Shown here in pieces: positions 17,400 through 25,860 of a stretch of DNA of 64,000 nucleotides (position 1 is the first letter of the stretch; each line of letters starts with the position of its first letter). The translations under genes and the position numbers were made by a program. The stretch spans positions 3,159,372 through 3,223,371 of the forward strand of contig NZ_KI632511.1 in the NCBI RefSeq assembly GCF_000504285.1, in the 5' to 3' direction. This DNA comes from Actinospica robiniae DSM 44927 (lineage in GTDB: Bacteria; Actinomycetota; Actinomycetes; Streptomycetales; Catenulisporaceae). The notes below the pieces were generated by a model. The model did not search any database. It was not told the DNA's origin and worked only from the letters and a program-made list of their open reading frames with translations.

Positions 17400-17546
17400 G
17401 ACGTGTACTCCCCTTTTCAGCGACTGTCCCGGGCGACTGCCCCGTGTTGACATATGAAGTGAAGCAGGAAGATGTGAACACTGTCAACAGCAAATCCGAC
17501 GGCGCTGAGTCCGACATTCGTGAACAGCGCGCGGTACGCTGGGCGC

Positions 17547-19397
17547 ATGACGGACCACACCGAGGTGACCGCCGCCCAGATCGCCCGCATCGCCGGCGTC
17601 GGCCGGGCGGCGGTGAGCAACTGGCGCAAGCGGCACGCGGACTTTCCGGCGCCGGTCGGGGGCAGCGAGACGAGCCCGACGTTCTCGCTGCGCGCCGTGG
17701 AAGACTGGCTGCGCGCCGAGGGGAAGCTCAGCGAGACCCCGGCCGACGAACTGCTGTGGCGTGCCGTCGACGCCGCGGGCGGCACTGCGGACGCCACCCG
17801 CGCCGTGCTCACCGGGCTCGGCCGCGCGCTGGCCGGCGCCCCCAGCTCACCCGCGGAGCAGACGCTCGACCCCGAACTCGTCGCTCAGGCCTCGAAGCTG
17901 GCCGAAGCCGACGGCCGGGGCGAGGTCTTCGAGCGCCTGCAGGACCGGTACGTCACCACGTATATGCGCAATCGGGACGCCGGGAACGTCGGCGAGCCGC
18001 TGGCCCGCCTCATGGCCGGCCTCTCCGCCCCGCCGCGCGCGTCCGCGTCCTCGCCGCCGGCTCACGTCTACGACCCCTGCTGCGGCATCGGATCCCTCCT
18101 CGCCGCCGCCGCACGGCAGGGCTCGACTTCACTCACCGGGCAGGCCGCCGAACCGAACCTCGTTCCCCTCGCGACCACCCGCCTCATGCTGCTCGCGGAC
18201 GGCCTCGACATCGACATCCAGCCCGGCGACGCGCTGCTCGCCGACACGCACGCCGGTCTCGCCGCCGACGCAGTGCTCTGCCAACCCCCCACCGCCCAGC
18301 GCGAGTGGGGCTTCGACGACCTCTCCTATGACCCGCGGTGGGAGTACGGCATGCCGCCGCGCGCGGAGCCGGAGCTCGCCTGGGTCCAGCACGCCCTCGC
18401 CCGCCTGCGCCCGGGCGGAATCGCCGTGGTCCTCCTCCCCCCTGGCGTCGCCGTGCGCCGCCCGGGCCGCCGGATCCGGGCCGAGCTGCTCCGCCGGGGC
18501 GCGCTGCGCGGCGTCATCGGTCTGCCCGCGGCCTGGGCCGCGCCGTACGGCGCTCCGCCGCATATCTGGATACTGCGACGTCCCGATCTCGCGAGCCCTG
18601 CGCCGAACCGGCTGCTGTTCATCGACCAGTCCGCGCCGGTCGACGTCGCAGCCCTCGGAGATACCGTGGAGCGTATCGTCGAAGCCTGGCACGCCTTCGA
18701 GCACTCGCCGGACACGGCCGCGGTCGAACCCGGGTTCAGTGCCGTCCTTCCGGTCATCGAGCTGCTCGACGACCTCGTCGATCTCAGCCCGGGCCGCCAC
18801 GTCCCGCACCCGGAGACCGGCCTGGGGCGAGTGGATCTGCTCGCGAGCCGGGCGACCGTGCAGAGCGTCCTCGCCCAGCTCGGCGCGTTACTGCCGGAGC
18901 TGGGACCGGATCCGTCGCCGAGCCTGCCCTGGCCGATGACGACGCTCGGCGACCTGGCTCGGACCCAGGCTCTTGAGATCCTGGCCGAGGCCGCCATCGC
19001 ACCGGGAGACGTCCTCGTGCCGGTCCTCGGCGGAGCTATGGGCCAGGCCGTCGTCGTCGGCGACGGAGATCCGCTCGTCGGGACCGCGACCGGGCGGGGA
19101 ACGGTGGCCCTGCGCACGGACAAGGGCGTGCTCGACCCCTGGTTCGTGGCCGGCTTCCTGCGCAGCGACGCCGCCGCGCGGCAAGCCGTGAGCCACGCGT
19201 CCTCGACGAGCCGGATGGACATCCGCAAGGCTCCGCTGCCGCGGCTGCCGCTTTCTCGCCAGCGCTCCTATGCCGCCGCGTTCCAGCGGATCGTGGAGTT
19301 CAGCGATTCGCTGCGCCTCGTCGCGGATCTCGGCGAGCGGTTCGCCCGGGAGATCACGAATGCCCTTGTCGAAGGCACCGCTCTGCCTGCTGAATGA
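17547..19397 (+). CDS. HTH + HsdM-like N6-methylase + HsdS-like fusion with altered catalytic motif
   Basis: A 616-residue protein. Residues about 6-60 are an HTH (TAAQIARIAGVGRAAVSNWR). Residues about 120-400 resemble the type I methylase subunit, with motif I as DPCCGIGSLLAA near 175. The catalytic NPPY box is replaced by QPPTAQREWG near 245, so DNA methylation may be lost. Residues about 465-616 resemble the half of a specificity subunit (TTLGDLARTQ to RMDIRKAPLPRLP). No HsdR is present. A membrane protein and a Ser/Thr kinase follow on the same strand. A role as a regulator or in phage defence is possible, but neither is shown. Confidence 0.8.
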   Translation: MTDHTEVTAAQIARIAGVGRAAVSNWRKRHADFPAPVGGSETSPTFSLRAVEDWLRAEGKLSETPADELLWRAVDAAGGTADATRAVLTGLGRALAGAPSSPAEQTLDPELVAQASKLAEADGRGEVFERLQDRYVTTYMRNRDAGNVGEPLARLMAGLSAPPRASASSPPAHVYDPCCGIGSLLAAAARQGSTSLTGQAAEPNLVPLATTRLMLLADGLDIDIQPGDALLADTHAGLAADAVLCQPPTAQREWGFDDLSYDPRWEYGMPPRAEPELAWVQHALARLRPGGIAVVLLPPGVAVRRPGRRIRAELLRRGALRGVIGLPAAWAAPYGAPPHIWILRRPDLASPAPNRLLFIDQSAPVDVAALGDTVERIVEAWHAFEHSPDTAAVEPGFSAVLPVIELLDDLVDLSPGRHVPHPETGLGRVDLLASRATVQSVLAQLGALLPELGPDPSPSLPWPMTTLGDLARTQALEILAEAAIAPGDVLVPVLGGAMGQAVVVGDGDPLVGTATGRGTVALRTDKGVLDPWFVAGFLRSDAAARQAVSHASSTSRMDIRKAPLPRLPLSRQRSYAAAFQRIVEFSDSLRLVADLGERFAREITNALVEGTALPAE

Positions 19398-19422
19398 CTC
19401 GTAAGACTCCTATGCTGTTCCG

Positions 19423-20013
19423 GTGAGAATCGTGATGCGTCGTGTGCTGTGGACGCTCGTGCCGATCGGGTCGCTCGGACTGCTCGGCTGGGTGCCCCCG
19501 CTGCGGATAGCGTTCAGAAGGAAGAACGCCACGGCCTGGCTGTGGTTCGCCGGGTCCGCCGCGGCGTTCGTGCTCGTCATCGTGCTGACGAGCACCGTGC
19601 GCGTATCAGATGTCGATAACACGCCGCCGACCTGGGTCGGCCTCGTCGAGATCCTCAACATCATCTTCACCGCTCTCTACACGGCCGTCGCCAGCAAGGC
19701 GCTGACCCCGAAGCCCAAGCCGGCGCCGGTGCCGCCGGCCGCGTGGGACGTGCCCGGCCGCGGTTACGGCTACGGCTACGGCTACGGCTACGCACCCGCA
19801 CCCGCACCCGCACCCGCCGCGGGGTACGGCTACGGCGGGTATCCGGCGCCGCCGCAGGCCTATCCGACCGCGCCGCCGGTCGCCGAGCCGTCGTCCGCCC
19901 GGCCGAACGACGTCGCCGCCGAGGTCCAGGCCGAGCTGCGGGAACTGCGCGACCTGCTCGGCGAGTCGGCCGCCCGGGCGCGCGAGGGCCGCGACGTGCG
20001 GGGTGAACAGTGA
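19423..20013 (+). CDS. Small membrane protein with Tyr-Gly/Ala-Pro tail, coupled to the kinase
   Basis: A 196-residue protein with two to three membrane segments in the first 95 residues (VLWTLVPIGSLGLLGWVPPL, WLWFAGSAAAFVLVIVLTST, ILNIIFTALYTAVASKAL). A cytoplasmic tail with YGYGYGYG and APAPAPAP repeats follows, ending in a charged helix EVQAELRELRDLLGESA. The GTGA overlap at 20010-20013 couples it to the kinase gene. A scaffold, anchor or kinase substrate role is plausible. GTG at 19423 is the start used; ATG at 19435 is an alternative. I do not recognise a named family. Confidence 0.75.
   Translation: MRIVMRRVLWTLVPIGSLGLLGWVPPLRIAFRRKNATAWLWFAGSAAAFVLVIVLTSTVRVSDVDNTPPTWVGLVEILNIIFTALYTAVASKALTPKPKPAPVPPAAWDVPGRGYGYGYGYGYAPAPAPAPAAGYGYGGYPAPPQAYPTAPPVAEPSSARPNDVAAEVQAELRELRDLLGESAARAREGRDVRGEQ
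19765..19815 (+). repeat. Hexanucleotide repeats (TACGGC)4 and (GCACCC)4 inside the membrane protein gene
   Basis: Four TACGGC units (19765-19788) are followed, after a partial unit, by four GCACCC units (19792-19815). They encode the YGYGYG and APAPAP stretches. Both are six-base units, so length change keeps the reading frame. Confidence 0.8.
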
Positions 20014-21605
20014 GGCAGGGCCGTGTGATCGCCGGCCGGTACCGGCTCGACGTCCCGCTCGGGCGGGGCGGGATGGGCGAGGTCTGGCGCGCGTACGACG
20101 AGCGCCTCGACCGGCACGTGGCGGTCAAGATCATCCTCGCTTCGGCCCCGGCCGGCCAGAACCCGGGCGCGGAACTGGCCGCGCGCTTCTCCCGCGAGTG
20201 CCGCGCGCTGGCCCGGATCGACCACCCCGGCGTGGTCGCCATCCACGACGCGGGCCGCGACCCCGACCGCGCCGGCGGCGAGCTCTACCTGGTCATGCAG
20301 CGCATCGACGGCATGAGCGTGGCGGACTTCATCGCCGAGAACGACCGGATACCGTGGTGGCAGGCGGCCGCGCTCGGCGCCCAGATCGCCACGATCCTGG
20401 CCGCCGTGCACGCGATCCCGGTGGTCCACCGGGACCTGAAGCCGAGCAACGTCATGCTGCGCCCGGACGGGACCGCGGTGCTGCTGGATCTGGGCATCGC
20501 AGCGGTCTTCGATCCGGACCTCAGCAGGCTGACACGGACCGGCGAGTCGCTCGGCAGCCCCGGATACATGGCGCCGGAACAGGCCACCTCCGGTCTCGCC
20601 GGGCCGCACAGCGACCTCTACGCCCTGGGCTGCGTCCTGCACGAAGTGCTGACCGGCCACCCCGTCTTCAGCGCGCCGACGCCGTACGCCCTGTTCGCCA
20701 AGCACGCCGGCGAAGCGCCCACCCCGGTCCGTGTGCTGCGCCCGGACGTGCCGGAGGCGTTGGAAGCTCTGATCCTGGAACTGCTGGCCAAGCAGCCCGA
20801 ATCGCGCCCGGCCTCGGCCCGTATCGTCTACCAGCGCCTGACCGCGCTGCTGCCCCCGCCCCGGCCGGATGCCGCGCAGGCGGAGCACCCGTTCGACCCG
20901 CTGCGTCCGTTCCACACCCCACTCGCCCCGCCGCCGGGGGCCGGCGGCCCCAGCACCCCGTTCGTCGCACCGGAAGCGTCCGAGCGGCCGGAGATCGACC
21001 TGTTCGCGGCGCTCGCCGAAGCCGAAGAGCTGATCGGCGCGGGCAAGTACGCCCCGGCCGTGCACATCCTCGGCGCCGCGCTCGACGCGGCCCGGCGCCA
21101 GCACGACCCGCACGGCCCGGTGGTGCGCTCGCTGCGCAAGCAGTATGCCAGGATCCTGATGCTCGACGGACAGGTCCGCCCGGCCCGCAGCGAGTTCCTG
21201 CACCTGGCCCAGGCCGCGGCCGCGAACCACGGCGCGGCCAGCGCGGAGGCGCTCGGCTACCGCTTCCTCGCCGCGCAGTGCCTCGAGCAGGCCGGCGAGA
21301 TCTCGGACGCGCTGGCCGAATACCAGGCGATCCTGCCGGCGTACGCGGCGCTGGTGAACCACGACCCGGGCAAGGCCCTGTCGGTGCGCGACCGCATCGG
21401 CAAACTGCTGATCGCCACCGGCCGCGCACGCGAGGCCTGGCCGGTCCTGCTCGGCCTGCTCCAGGACCAGGAACGCACCCTCGGCCCGCAGCATCCGGAG
21501 ACGCGCGCGCTGCGCTCGCGGCTGGACCAGCTCGGCTCCGCGACCACCGCGGTGGCTCGGACCGGTCGGACCCTGGGCGCCCGGACCGGTCGGAACGGGG
21601 AGTAA
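20010..21605 (+). CDS. Hanks-type Ser/Thr protein kinase with C-terminal TPR-like domain
   Basis: A 531-residue cytosolic kinase. Residues about 10-275 form the kinase domain: glycine loop GRGGMGEVW, VAVKII Lys, catalytic loop VVHRDLKPSNVM near 139, then LLDLGIAAVF (DLG instead of DFG, common in this group) and GSPGYMAPEQA. A Pro-rich linker follows. From about 330 a helical, TPR-like region with AEAEELIGAGKYAPAVHILG and ALAEYQAILPAYAALV. There is no transmembrane helix or PASTA domain; the coupled membrane protein may supply membrane location. The GTG start lies inside the stop of the preceding gene. Confidence 0.9.
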   Translation: MRQGRVIAGRYRLDVPLGRGGMGEVWRAYDERLDRHVAVKIILASAPAGQNPGAELAARFSRECRALARIDHPGVVAIHDAGRDPDRAGGELYLVMQRIDGMSVADFIAENDRIPWWQAAALGAQIATILAAVHAIPVVHRDLKPSNVMLRPDGTAVLLDLGIAAVFDPDLSRLTRTGESLGSPGYMAPEQATSGLAGPHSDLYALGCVLHEVLTGHPVFSAPTPYALFAKHAGEAPTPVRVLRPDVPEALEALILELLAKQPESRPASARIVYQRLTALLPPPRPDAAQAEHPFDPLRPFHTPLAPPPGAGGPSTPFVAPEASERPEIDLFAALAEAEELIGAGKYAPAVHILGAALDAARRQHDPHGPVVRSLRKQYARILMLDGQVRPARSEFLHLAQAAAANHGAASAEALGYRFLAAQCLEQAGEISDALAEYQAILPAYAALVNHDPGKALSVRDRIGKLLIATGRAREAWPVLLGLLQDQERTLGPQHPETRALRSRLDQLGSATTAVARTGRTLGARTGRNGE

Positions 21606-21610
21606 AGGAG

Positions 21611-22018
21611 CTAGGAGAGGCTGGAGCGCAGCGCCTGCACTCGGGCGAGCGCCGCGTCGAACGCCGTCGGCTCGAGCTGCCCGGTGGTGTACGCGCGCAG
21701 CCGGCTGACCACACCGGCTATCTGCGACGCGCTGGATATGTTCTCCCCGAAGAAGATCACCCCGGCGCACTGGCCGGCCTCGATGGCGGTGAGTAGCGCG
21801 GAGGGCACGGTCAGCCCCGGGTAGGAGTAGATGACGCGCTGGCCGGCCCACTGCAGGCTGCTCAAATTCGGCGTCGCCTTGCGAGGGCCGTACCCCTGCG
21901 CCCTCCGGAGGACGCTGACCAAGCCGATCCCGGAGACGCCCGCCAGCACGGTACGCCGGTGGGGAGGAAGGCGCGGCGCGCTCGGGCTCACGGACTCGAC
22001 TGAGGTCTGGCCGGTCAT
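21611..22018 (-). CDS. Collapsed glycoside hydrolase family 3 gene (N-terminal start and C-terminal end joined)
   Basis: A 135-residue ORF. Residues about 18-40 look like a Tat signal (PHRRTVLAGVSGIGLVSVL). LQWAGQRVIYSYPGL and CAGVIFFGENISSASQIAG match the first beta-alpha unit of exported GH3 enzymes. The text then jumps to TAFDAALARVQALRSSLS, which resembles the very end of such proteins. Everything between, including catalytic residues, is missing. An in-frame internal deletion of several hundred codons is the simplest reading. It may be inactive. It converges with the kinase gene five bases away. Confidence 0.65.
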   Translation of the reverse strand: MTGQTSVESVSPSAPRLPPHRRTVLAGVSGIGLVSVLRRAQGYGPRKATPNLSSLQWAGQRVIYSYPGLTVPSALLTAIEAGQCAGVIFFGENISSASQIAGVVSRLRAYTTGQLEPTAFDAALARVQALRSSLS

Positions 22019-22190
22019 GGCTCTCCGTCATGGCGCAGAAGCGGGTGCGAGGGCGAGCGCGCGGTGGGGTCGGGGGCCGGCGGTTTCGCAGTGTACTCAT
22101 CGACTGAACGGCGGCAAGGAGGCGGCCGCGGTGGCGGGAGCCCGCCAGAGACTTGCGCGCCATGGGCGGGTACAGGGCAGGGTAGGGCGA

Positions 22191-23072
22191 GTGAAGACGC
22201 CCATACGCACGAGACGTCCGCTTGCCCTGTTCGCGCTGCTCACCGCCTGCATCCTGGCGGCTACCGGTTGCGCAGGCCCGGCCACCGGCGACGGCCACGC
22301 GCTGCTGCCCGCGGTCGCCACCTCCTCGGCGGCAGCGGCGAGCGCCGCGTCGGCGAATCAGAAGTCTGCCGCCGCGGCCACCTCCTCAGCGGTATCCGCA
22401 GCGGACGCGGACCCGCTGGCGGGCAGGACGATCGTGATCGATCCCGGCCACGACGGCGGCAACGCCGCGCACGCCTCCGAGATCGCGAAGCTCGTGCCCA
22501 TGGGCTTCGGCAAGTCAAAGGCCTGTGACAACACCGGCACGAACGGCAACGACGGCTACCCGGAGCACGCCTTCACCTTCTCCGTCTCGCTCCTCGTGCA
22601 GCAGCTGCTGGAAGCCCACGGCGCGAAAGTGATCCTCACCCGCACCAACGACACCGGCGTCGGCCCCTGCGTGAACGTCCGCGCCGCCATCGGCAACAAC
22701 GCCCACGCGGACGCCGCGATCTCCATCCACGGAGACGGCTTCGCCGCCTCCGGCCACGGCTTCCAGATCATCCGCGCCACGAAGTCCGCCGGCGGCGCGG
22801 CCAACGACGCCGCCTCCTACACCCTCTCCCAAGCGCTGCAAGCCACGTTCCTGTCGGAGTCCGGCCTCACGCCCTCGACCTACATCGGCACCGATGGCTT
22901 CGAGAAGCGCAGCGACCTGGCCGGCCTGAACCTCTCCACCGTGCCGAAGGTGCTGGTCGAGTGCGGAAACATGCGCAACGCCGGGGACATCGCCCTGATG
23001 CAGTCGGCCGCGGGCCGCGCCCGCATCGCGAAAGCGATCGCGGACGGGCTCATCGCGTACCTCACGAAGTAG
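22191..23072 (+). CDS. N-acetylmuramoyl-L-alanine amidase (Amidase_3), lipoprotein
   Basis: About 293 residues. The signal ACILAATGC places a lipobox Cys near residue 23. A low-complexity Ala/Ser spacer follows. The Amidase_3 domain has zinc ligands in IVIDPGHDGG, the next helix YPEHAFTFSVSLLVQQLLEA, AISIHGDGF, and the catalytic Glu in KVLVECGNMRNAGD, as in Rv3717-like cell-wall amidases. It cleaves the amide bond between MurNAc and L-Ala. The GTG at 22191 after GTAGGGCGA was chosen; the long upstream frame is unlikely coding. Confidence 0.9.
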   Translation: MKTPIRTRRPLALFALLTACILAATGCAGPATGDGHALLPAVATSSAAAASAASANQKSAAAATSSAVSAADADPLAGRTIVIDPGHDGGNAAHASEIAKLVPMGFGKSKACDNTGTNGNDGYPEHAFTFSVSLLVQQLLEAHGAKVILTRTNDTGVGPCVNVRAAIGNNAHADAAISIHGDGFAASGHGFQIIRATKSAGGAANDAASYTLSQALQATFLSESGLTPSTYIGTDGFEKRSDLAGLNLSTVPKVLVECGNMRNAGDIALMQSAAGRARIAKAIADGLIAYLTK

Positions 23073-23100
23073 GCGAAGCAACGGCCTTGAGCAGCAGATC

Positions 23101-23137
23101 GGGCCGGCGGCACCCGCGAAAGGAGTGCCACCGGCCC
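23101..23137. terminator. Bidirectional terminator between amidase and Dyp peroxidase
   Basis: GGGCCGGCGGCAC (23101-23113) pairs with GTGCCACCGGCCC (23125-23137) with one mismatch and an 11-base loop. It lies between convergent genes. Confidence 0.75.
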
Positions 23138-23178
23138 GGTCTGGCTTGCGGTCTAGGGCCTCGGGCGCCGCTTCCACG

Positions 23179-24426
23179 TCACTCCGCCGGGTCCCCTTCC
23201 AGCAGCTCCCGGCCGAGGTATTCGCCCGGCCGGCAGCCGGGCAGGATCGCGAACAGGCCGGACGCCTCGTGCCGAATGAAGGTGCTGAGACTGTCCACGC
23301 CGGCCAGCCGCTGCTGGATGACGGTGAAGCCGTTGGCCGGATCCGCCTGGAACGCAAGGAAGATCAGCCCGGCGTCCGGCGCGCCGTCGGAGCGGGGCCC
23401 GTCGTAGTAGTTGAACGCGCGGCGCAGGATCGTCGCGCCGTTGTTCGCCTGGGCGCTGGCCTGCCGGACGTGCGCGCCGGCCGGGATGGCCAGGGCGCCC
23501 GAGGGGGTGAACTTCCGGTAGTCCGGCTCAGTGAACTCGTCGCCGCCTGAGAGCGGCGCGCCGGTGAGCTTGTCCCGGCCGATCACCGCCTCCTGCCCGG
23601 CCCGGTCGAGGGTGTCCCAGTCGTCCAGCAGCATTCTGATCTTCCGGTAGACGAGGTAGCTGCCGCCGCGCATCCACGCCGGGTCGGCTGTCGCCGGTGC
23701 GTAGACGGTCTGGTCGAATGCGGCAGTACCCTGCTTCGGGTTGCCGGTGCCGTCGAGCTGCCCCATGAGGTTGCGCGGCGTCGAGGCCGGGCTGGGCATG
23801 CTCCCGGCGGCGTCGGCGAAGCCGTTCACCTGCCAGCGCAGCGTGCAGCACGTCGCCGCCGCACGCTGTAGCGCGCGCAGAGCGTGAGCCGCGACCAGTC
23901 CGTCGTTCGCGCCTACCAATACGCACAGGTCGCCGTCGGACGAGGCGGGCACGAGCGCGTCGTTGAGGAACTTCGGCAGCGGCGCCAGCTGATCAGGGAT
24001 CTGATGGTTCAGTCCGAGCTTGGTCAGCAGCGACGCTCCGACTCCGACGGTCACACTCAGACCTGACGGGCCGCGCCCGTAGGTCATCGCGTCCTCGCCC
24101 GCGGTAAGCGAGCGGCCCGCCATCGTGGTGGCGGCGATCGCAGTCCACTGCTGAAGCAGGGCCTTGACTTGAGCGAGCGTCGCCCCGGAAGCCAGGTCGA
24201 AGGCCGTGAGCCAGCCGTGGGTCTGCGCTGGCGCCGCGATGCCCGGCTGGTGCGTGCCGTAGAACGTCAACTGCTCGTCGCCGACCAGAGCCGCGGAAGC
24301 GGGATCGGTGGCGCCATTGCCGGGTCCGAGCGCTGCGGCGCCCGCGCCCACTGCCACTCCGGCTGCCCCGACAGCGCCGGTGTAGGCGAATAGCCGGCGC
24401 CGCGAAAGCGTGCCTGGCTCAGCCAT
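23179..24426 (-). CDS. Tat-exported Dyp-type haem peroxidase (EfeB-like)
   Basis: A 415-residue enzyme. The N-terminus SRRRLFAYTGAVGAAGVAVGA is a Tat signal. The distal GxxDG motif is GQLDGTGNP. The proximal haem His lies in PAGAHVRQAS, and the domain ends with LFAILPGCRPGEY. Members use peroxide to oxidise dyes or porphyrins, or deliver iron from haem. The ATG at 24426 overlaps the stop of the SCO1 gene by eight bases (ATGGCTGA), so it belongs to the copper-type operon 26625-23179. Confidence 0.9.
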   Translation of the reverse strand: MAEPGTLSRRRLFAYTGAVGAAGVAVGAGAAALGPGNGATDPASAALVGDEQLTFYGTHQPGIAAPAQTHGWLTAFDLASGATLAQVKALLQQWTAIAATTMAGRSLTAGEDAMTYGRGPSGLSVTVGVGASLLTKLGLNHQIPDQLAPLPKFLNDALVPASSDGDLCVLVGANDGLVAAHALRALQRAAATCCTLRWQVNGFADAAGSMPSPASTPRNLMGQLDGTGNPKQGTAAFDQTVYAPATADPAWMRGGSYLVYRKIRMLLDDWDTLDRAGQEAVIGRDKLTGAPLSGGDEFTEPDYRKFTPSGALAIPAGAHVRQASAQANNGATILRRAFNYYDGPRSDGAPDAGLIFLAFQADPANGFTVIQQRLAGVDSLSTFIRHEASGLFAILPGCRPGEYLGRELLEGDPAE

Positions 24427-25099
24427 CCCGGCCCGCCAGGATGAGCGGGATGTCGTGAGTGATCTGGCCGACGGTCGCACCCGCGGTGTAGACGACGTAG
24501 GCCTTGCCCGCCGGGTCGAACGCGACCACCTCCGCGCCATGCGTGACGGTGTACCCGCCGTCCGCCTGCTTGACCGGCGCCTCGACGTCGATCCCCAGCG
24601 CCGACGCGCCCTTCTGGATCGTCGCGAAAGAACCGGTCAGGCCGATGAAGCCGAGGTTGTACTGGCCGAGCCAGGCCTTGAGCACGGCCGGAGTGTCGCG
24701 ATCCGGGTCGGTGGAGACGAACACCACCTGGATCTTCGCCGTCTGCGCGGCCGGCAGGGCCCGGATAGCCGAGGCGAGCGTGGCCATCGTCGTCGGGCAC
24801 ACGTCCGGGCAGTGGGTGTAGCCGAAGTAGAGCAGCGTCAGCTTGCCCTCGGTGCCCTTGACCAGGTTGAACGAGGCGCCGTCCGCATCGGTGAGAGTCA
24901 GGTCCGGCTTGCTGTAGGGCTTCCCGAGCTGGATCCCGTCGAAAATCGAGCTCGGCGCGGAGTCCACGGTCAGCGCCGCGGAGTTCGCGCTCCCCGAGGA
25001 CGAGGAGGAGCACGCCGCCAGAGTCCCGGTCAGCGCCAGAGCGGCCACCGCGCACAGCGTGCGGCGGGTGAGGACGGAGCGGTGCGGGATCGATCCCAT
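24419..25099 (-). CDS. SCO1/SenC-family copper-binding lipoprotein
   Basis: A 226-residue lipoprotein with lipobox TLAAC near residue 30. The thioredoxin-like domain has the copper pair CPDVC in YFGYTHCPDVCPTT and the ligand His in YTVTHGAEVVAFD. The family delivers Cu to cytochrome c oxidase CuA or handles thiol redox outside the membrane. It is coupled to the downstream Dyp peroxidase and lies 26 bp after a PCuAC gene, an arrangement for copper delivery. The ATG at 25099 is the only sensible start. Confidence 0.92.
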   Translation of the reverse strand: MGSIPHRSVLTRRTLCAVAALALTGTLAACSSSSSGSANSAALTVDSAPSSIFDGIQLGKPYSKPDLTLTDADGASFNLVKGTEGKLTLLYFGYTHCPDVCPTTMATLASAIRALPAAQTAKIQVVFVSTDPDRDTPAVLKAWLGQYNLGFIGLTGSFATIQKGASALGIDVEAPVKQADGGYTVTHGAEVVAFDPAGKAYVVYTAGATVGQITHDIPLILAGRDG

Positions 25100-25125
25100 G
25101 TCAGGTCCTTCGCTTCTCACGGTGA

Positions 25126-25761
25126 TCACATTCCCGGCATATCGGTCATATCGGAGCCTCCTGAGGCCGGGTCGGAACCCGTCTGCGCGTCCGAGAGCAA
25201 CGAGGTGATCGGGACGTCGACCTGGACCTTCCCGGCGTCCCGGAAGGTGAGGGTGAGCCGTACCGTGCCGCCCTGCTTGAGCGGCACCGCCGGGTCGGTG
25301 AGCATGACGTGGTAGCCACCGGGGCCGAGCGCGACCTCGGAGTTCCCGGGTATCGGCAGGCCGTCGGCGAGCGGGGTCATGCTCTCCGCGCCGCCGCTCG
25401 TCGACTCGGTCATCAGCGAGACCTGCGCGGAGGGCACGGACGTGGCCGAGAGCAGGACATCGGCCTGCGCGCTCGTGTCGGCGACGAGGAAGTAGACGGC
25501 GGCGACGTCCGGGGACGCGGGCTGGGGCAGGTACGCATCGGTGATCCGGATCGGACCGGCCGAAGCCGATCCGCGCGGCGACGGGCTCGCGCTCGCCGAA
25601 GCCGCGGCGGCTGCCGCGGCCGCCTTGGCGCCGGAATCCGACGACGTCGAAGAGCAGGCACACGCGGTGGCAAATGCCACCGCAGTGCAGGCGACCGCGG
25701 CCGAACCGCGGCGTGCCCGGGCGTCGAAGCGCACGGGCAGGGGGAAGCGGGGATGCGACAT
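25126..25761 (-). CDS. PCuAC-type periplasmic copper chaperone with a missing ligand His
   Basis: A 211-residue exported protein. A signal region with ACACSS (possible lipobox) is followed by an Ala/Ser-rich spacer, then the PCuAC fold from about 70 (ITDAYLPQPASPDVAAVYF). Of the usual copper motif, the second part GGYHVML and a Met in ESMTPLADG are present. The first His, normally after V-x-L, reads VSLMTE here. The C-terminus SDMTDMPGM is Met-rich and could replace ligands. In the copper operon between the membrane gene and SCO1. Confidence 0.82.
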   Translation of the reverse strand: MSHPRFPLPVRFDARARRGSAAVACTAVAFATACACSSTSSDSGAKAAAAAAAASASASPSPRGSASAGPIRITDAYLPQPASPDVAAVYFLVADTSAQADVLLSATSVPSAQVSLMTESTSGGAESMTPLADGLPIPGNSEVALGPGGYHVMLTDPAVPLKQGGTVRLTLTFRDAGKVQVDVPITSLLSDAQTGSDPASGGSDMTDMPGM

Positions 25762-25860
25762 GGACGAATGGCTCCTGTGATCAGGGCATGAAGAAGGAAG
25801 GCGCGGGCGCGGCGAAGCCACGACGCGGCCGACTGCGGGCCAATGTGCCCGGCAGCCTTG

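Noticed and set aside
20490-20510. DLG instead of DFG taken as a sign of a dead kinase
   Set aside because: The HRD, Lys and Asn residues are intact, and DLG is common in active bacterial Hanks-type kinases.
17547-21605. Calling the methylase-kinase unit a Pgl or BREX phage-defence system
   Set aside because: No PglZ, PglY/BrxC or BrxL-like genes are present and the methylase catalytic motif is changed; the similarity is limited to the presence of a kinase and a methylase.
19860-22298. An 812-codon minus-strand ORF across the kinase gene
   Set aside because: Low-complexity Arg/Ala/Gly translation without motifs; the kinase on the plus strand has all catalytic motifs.
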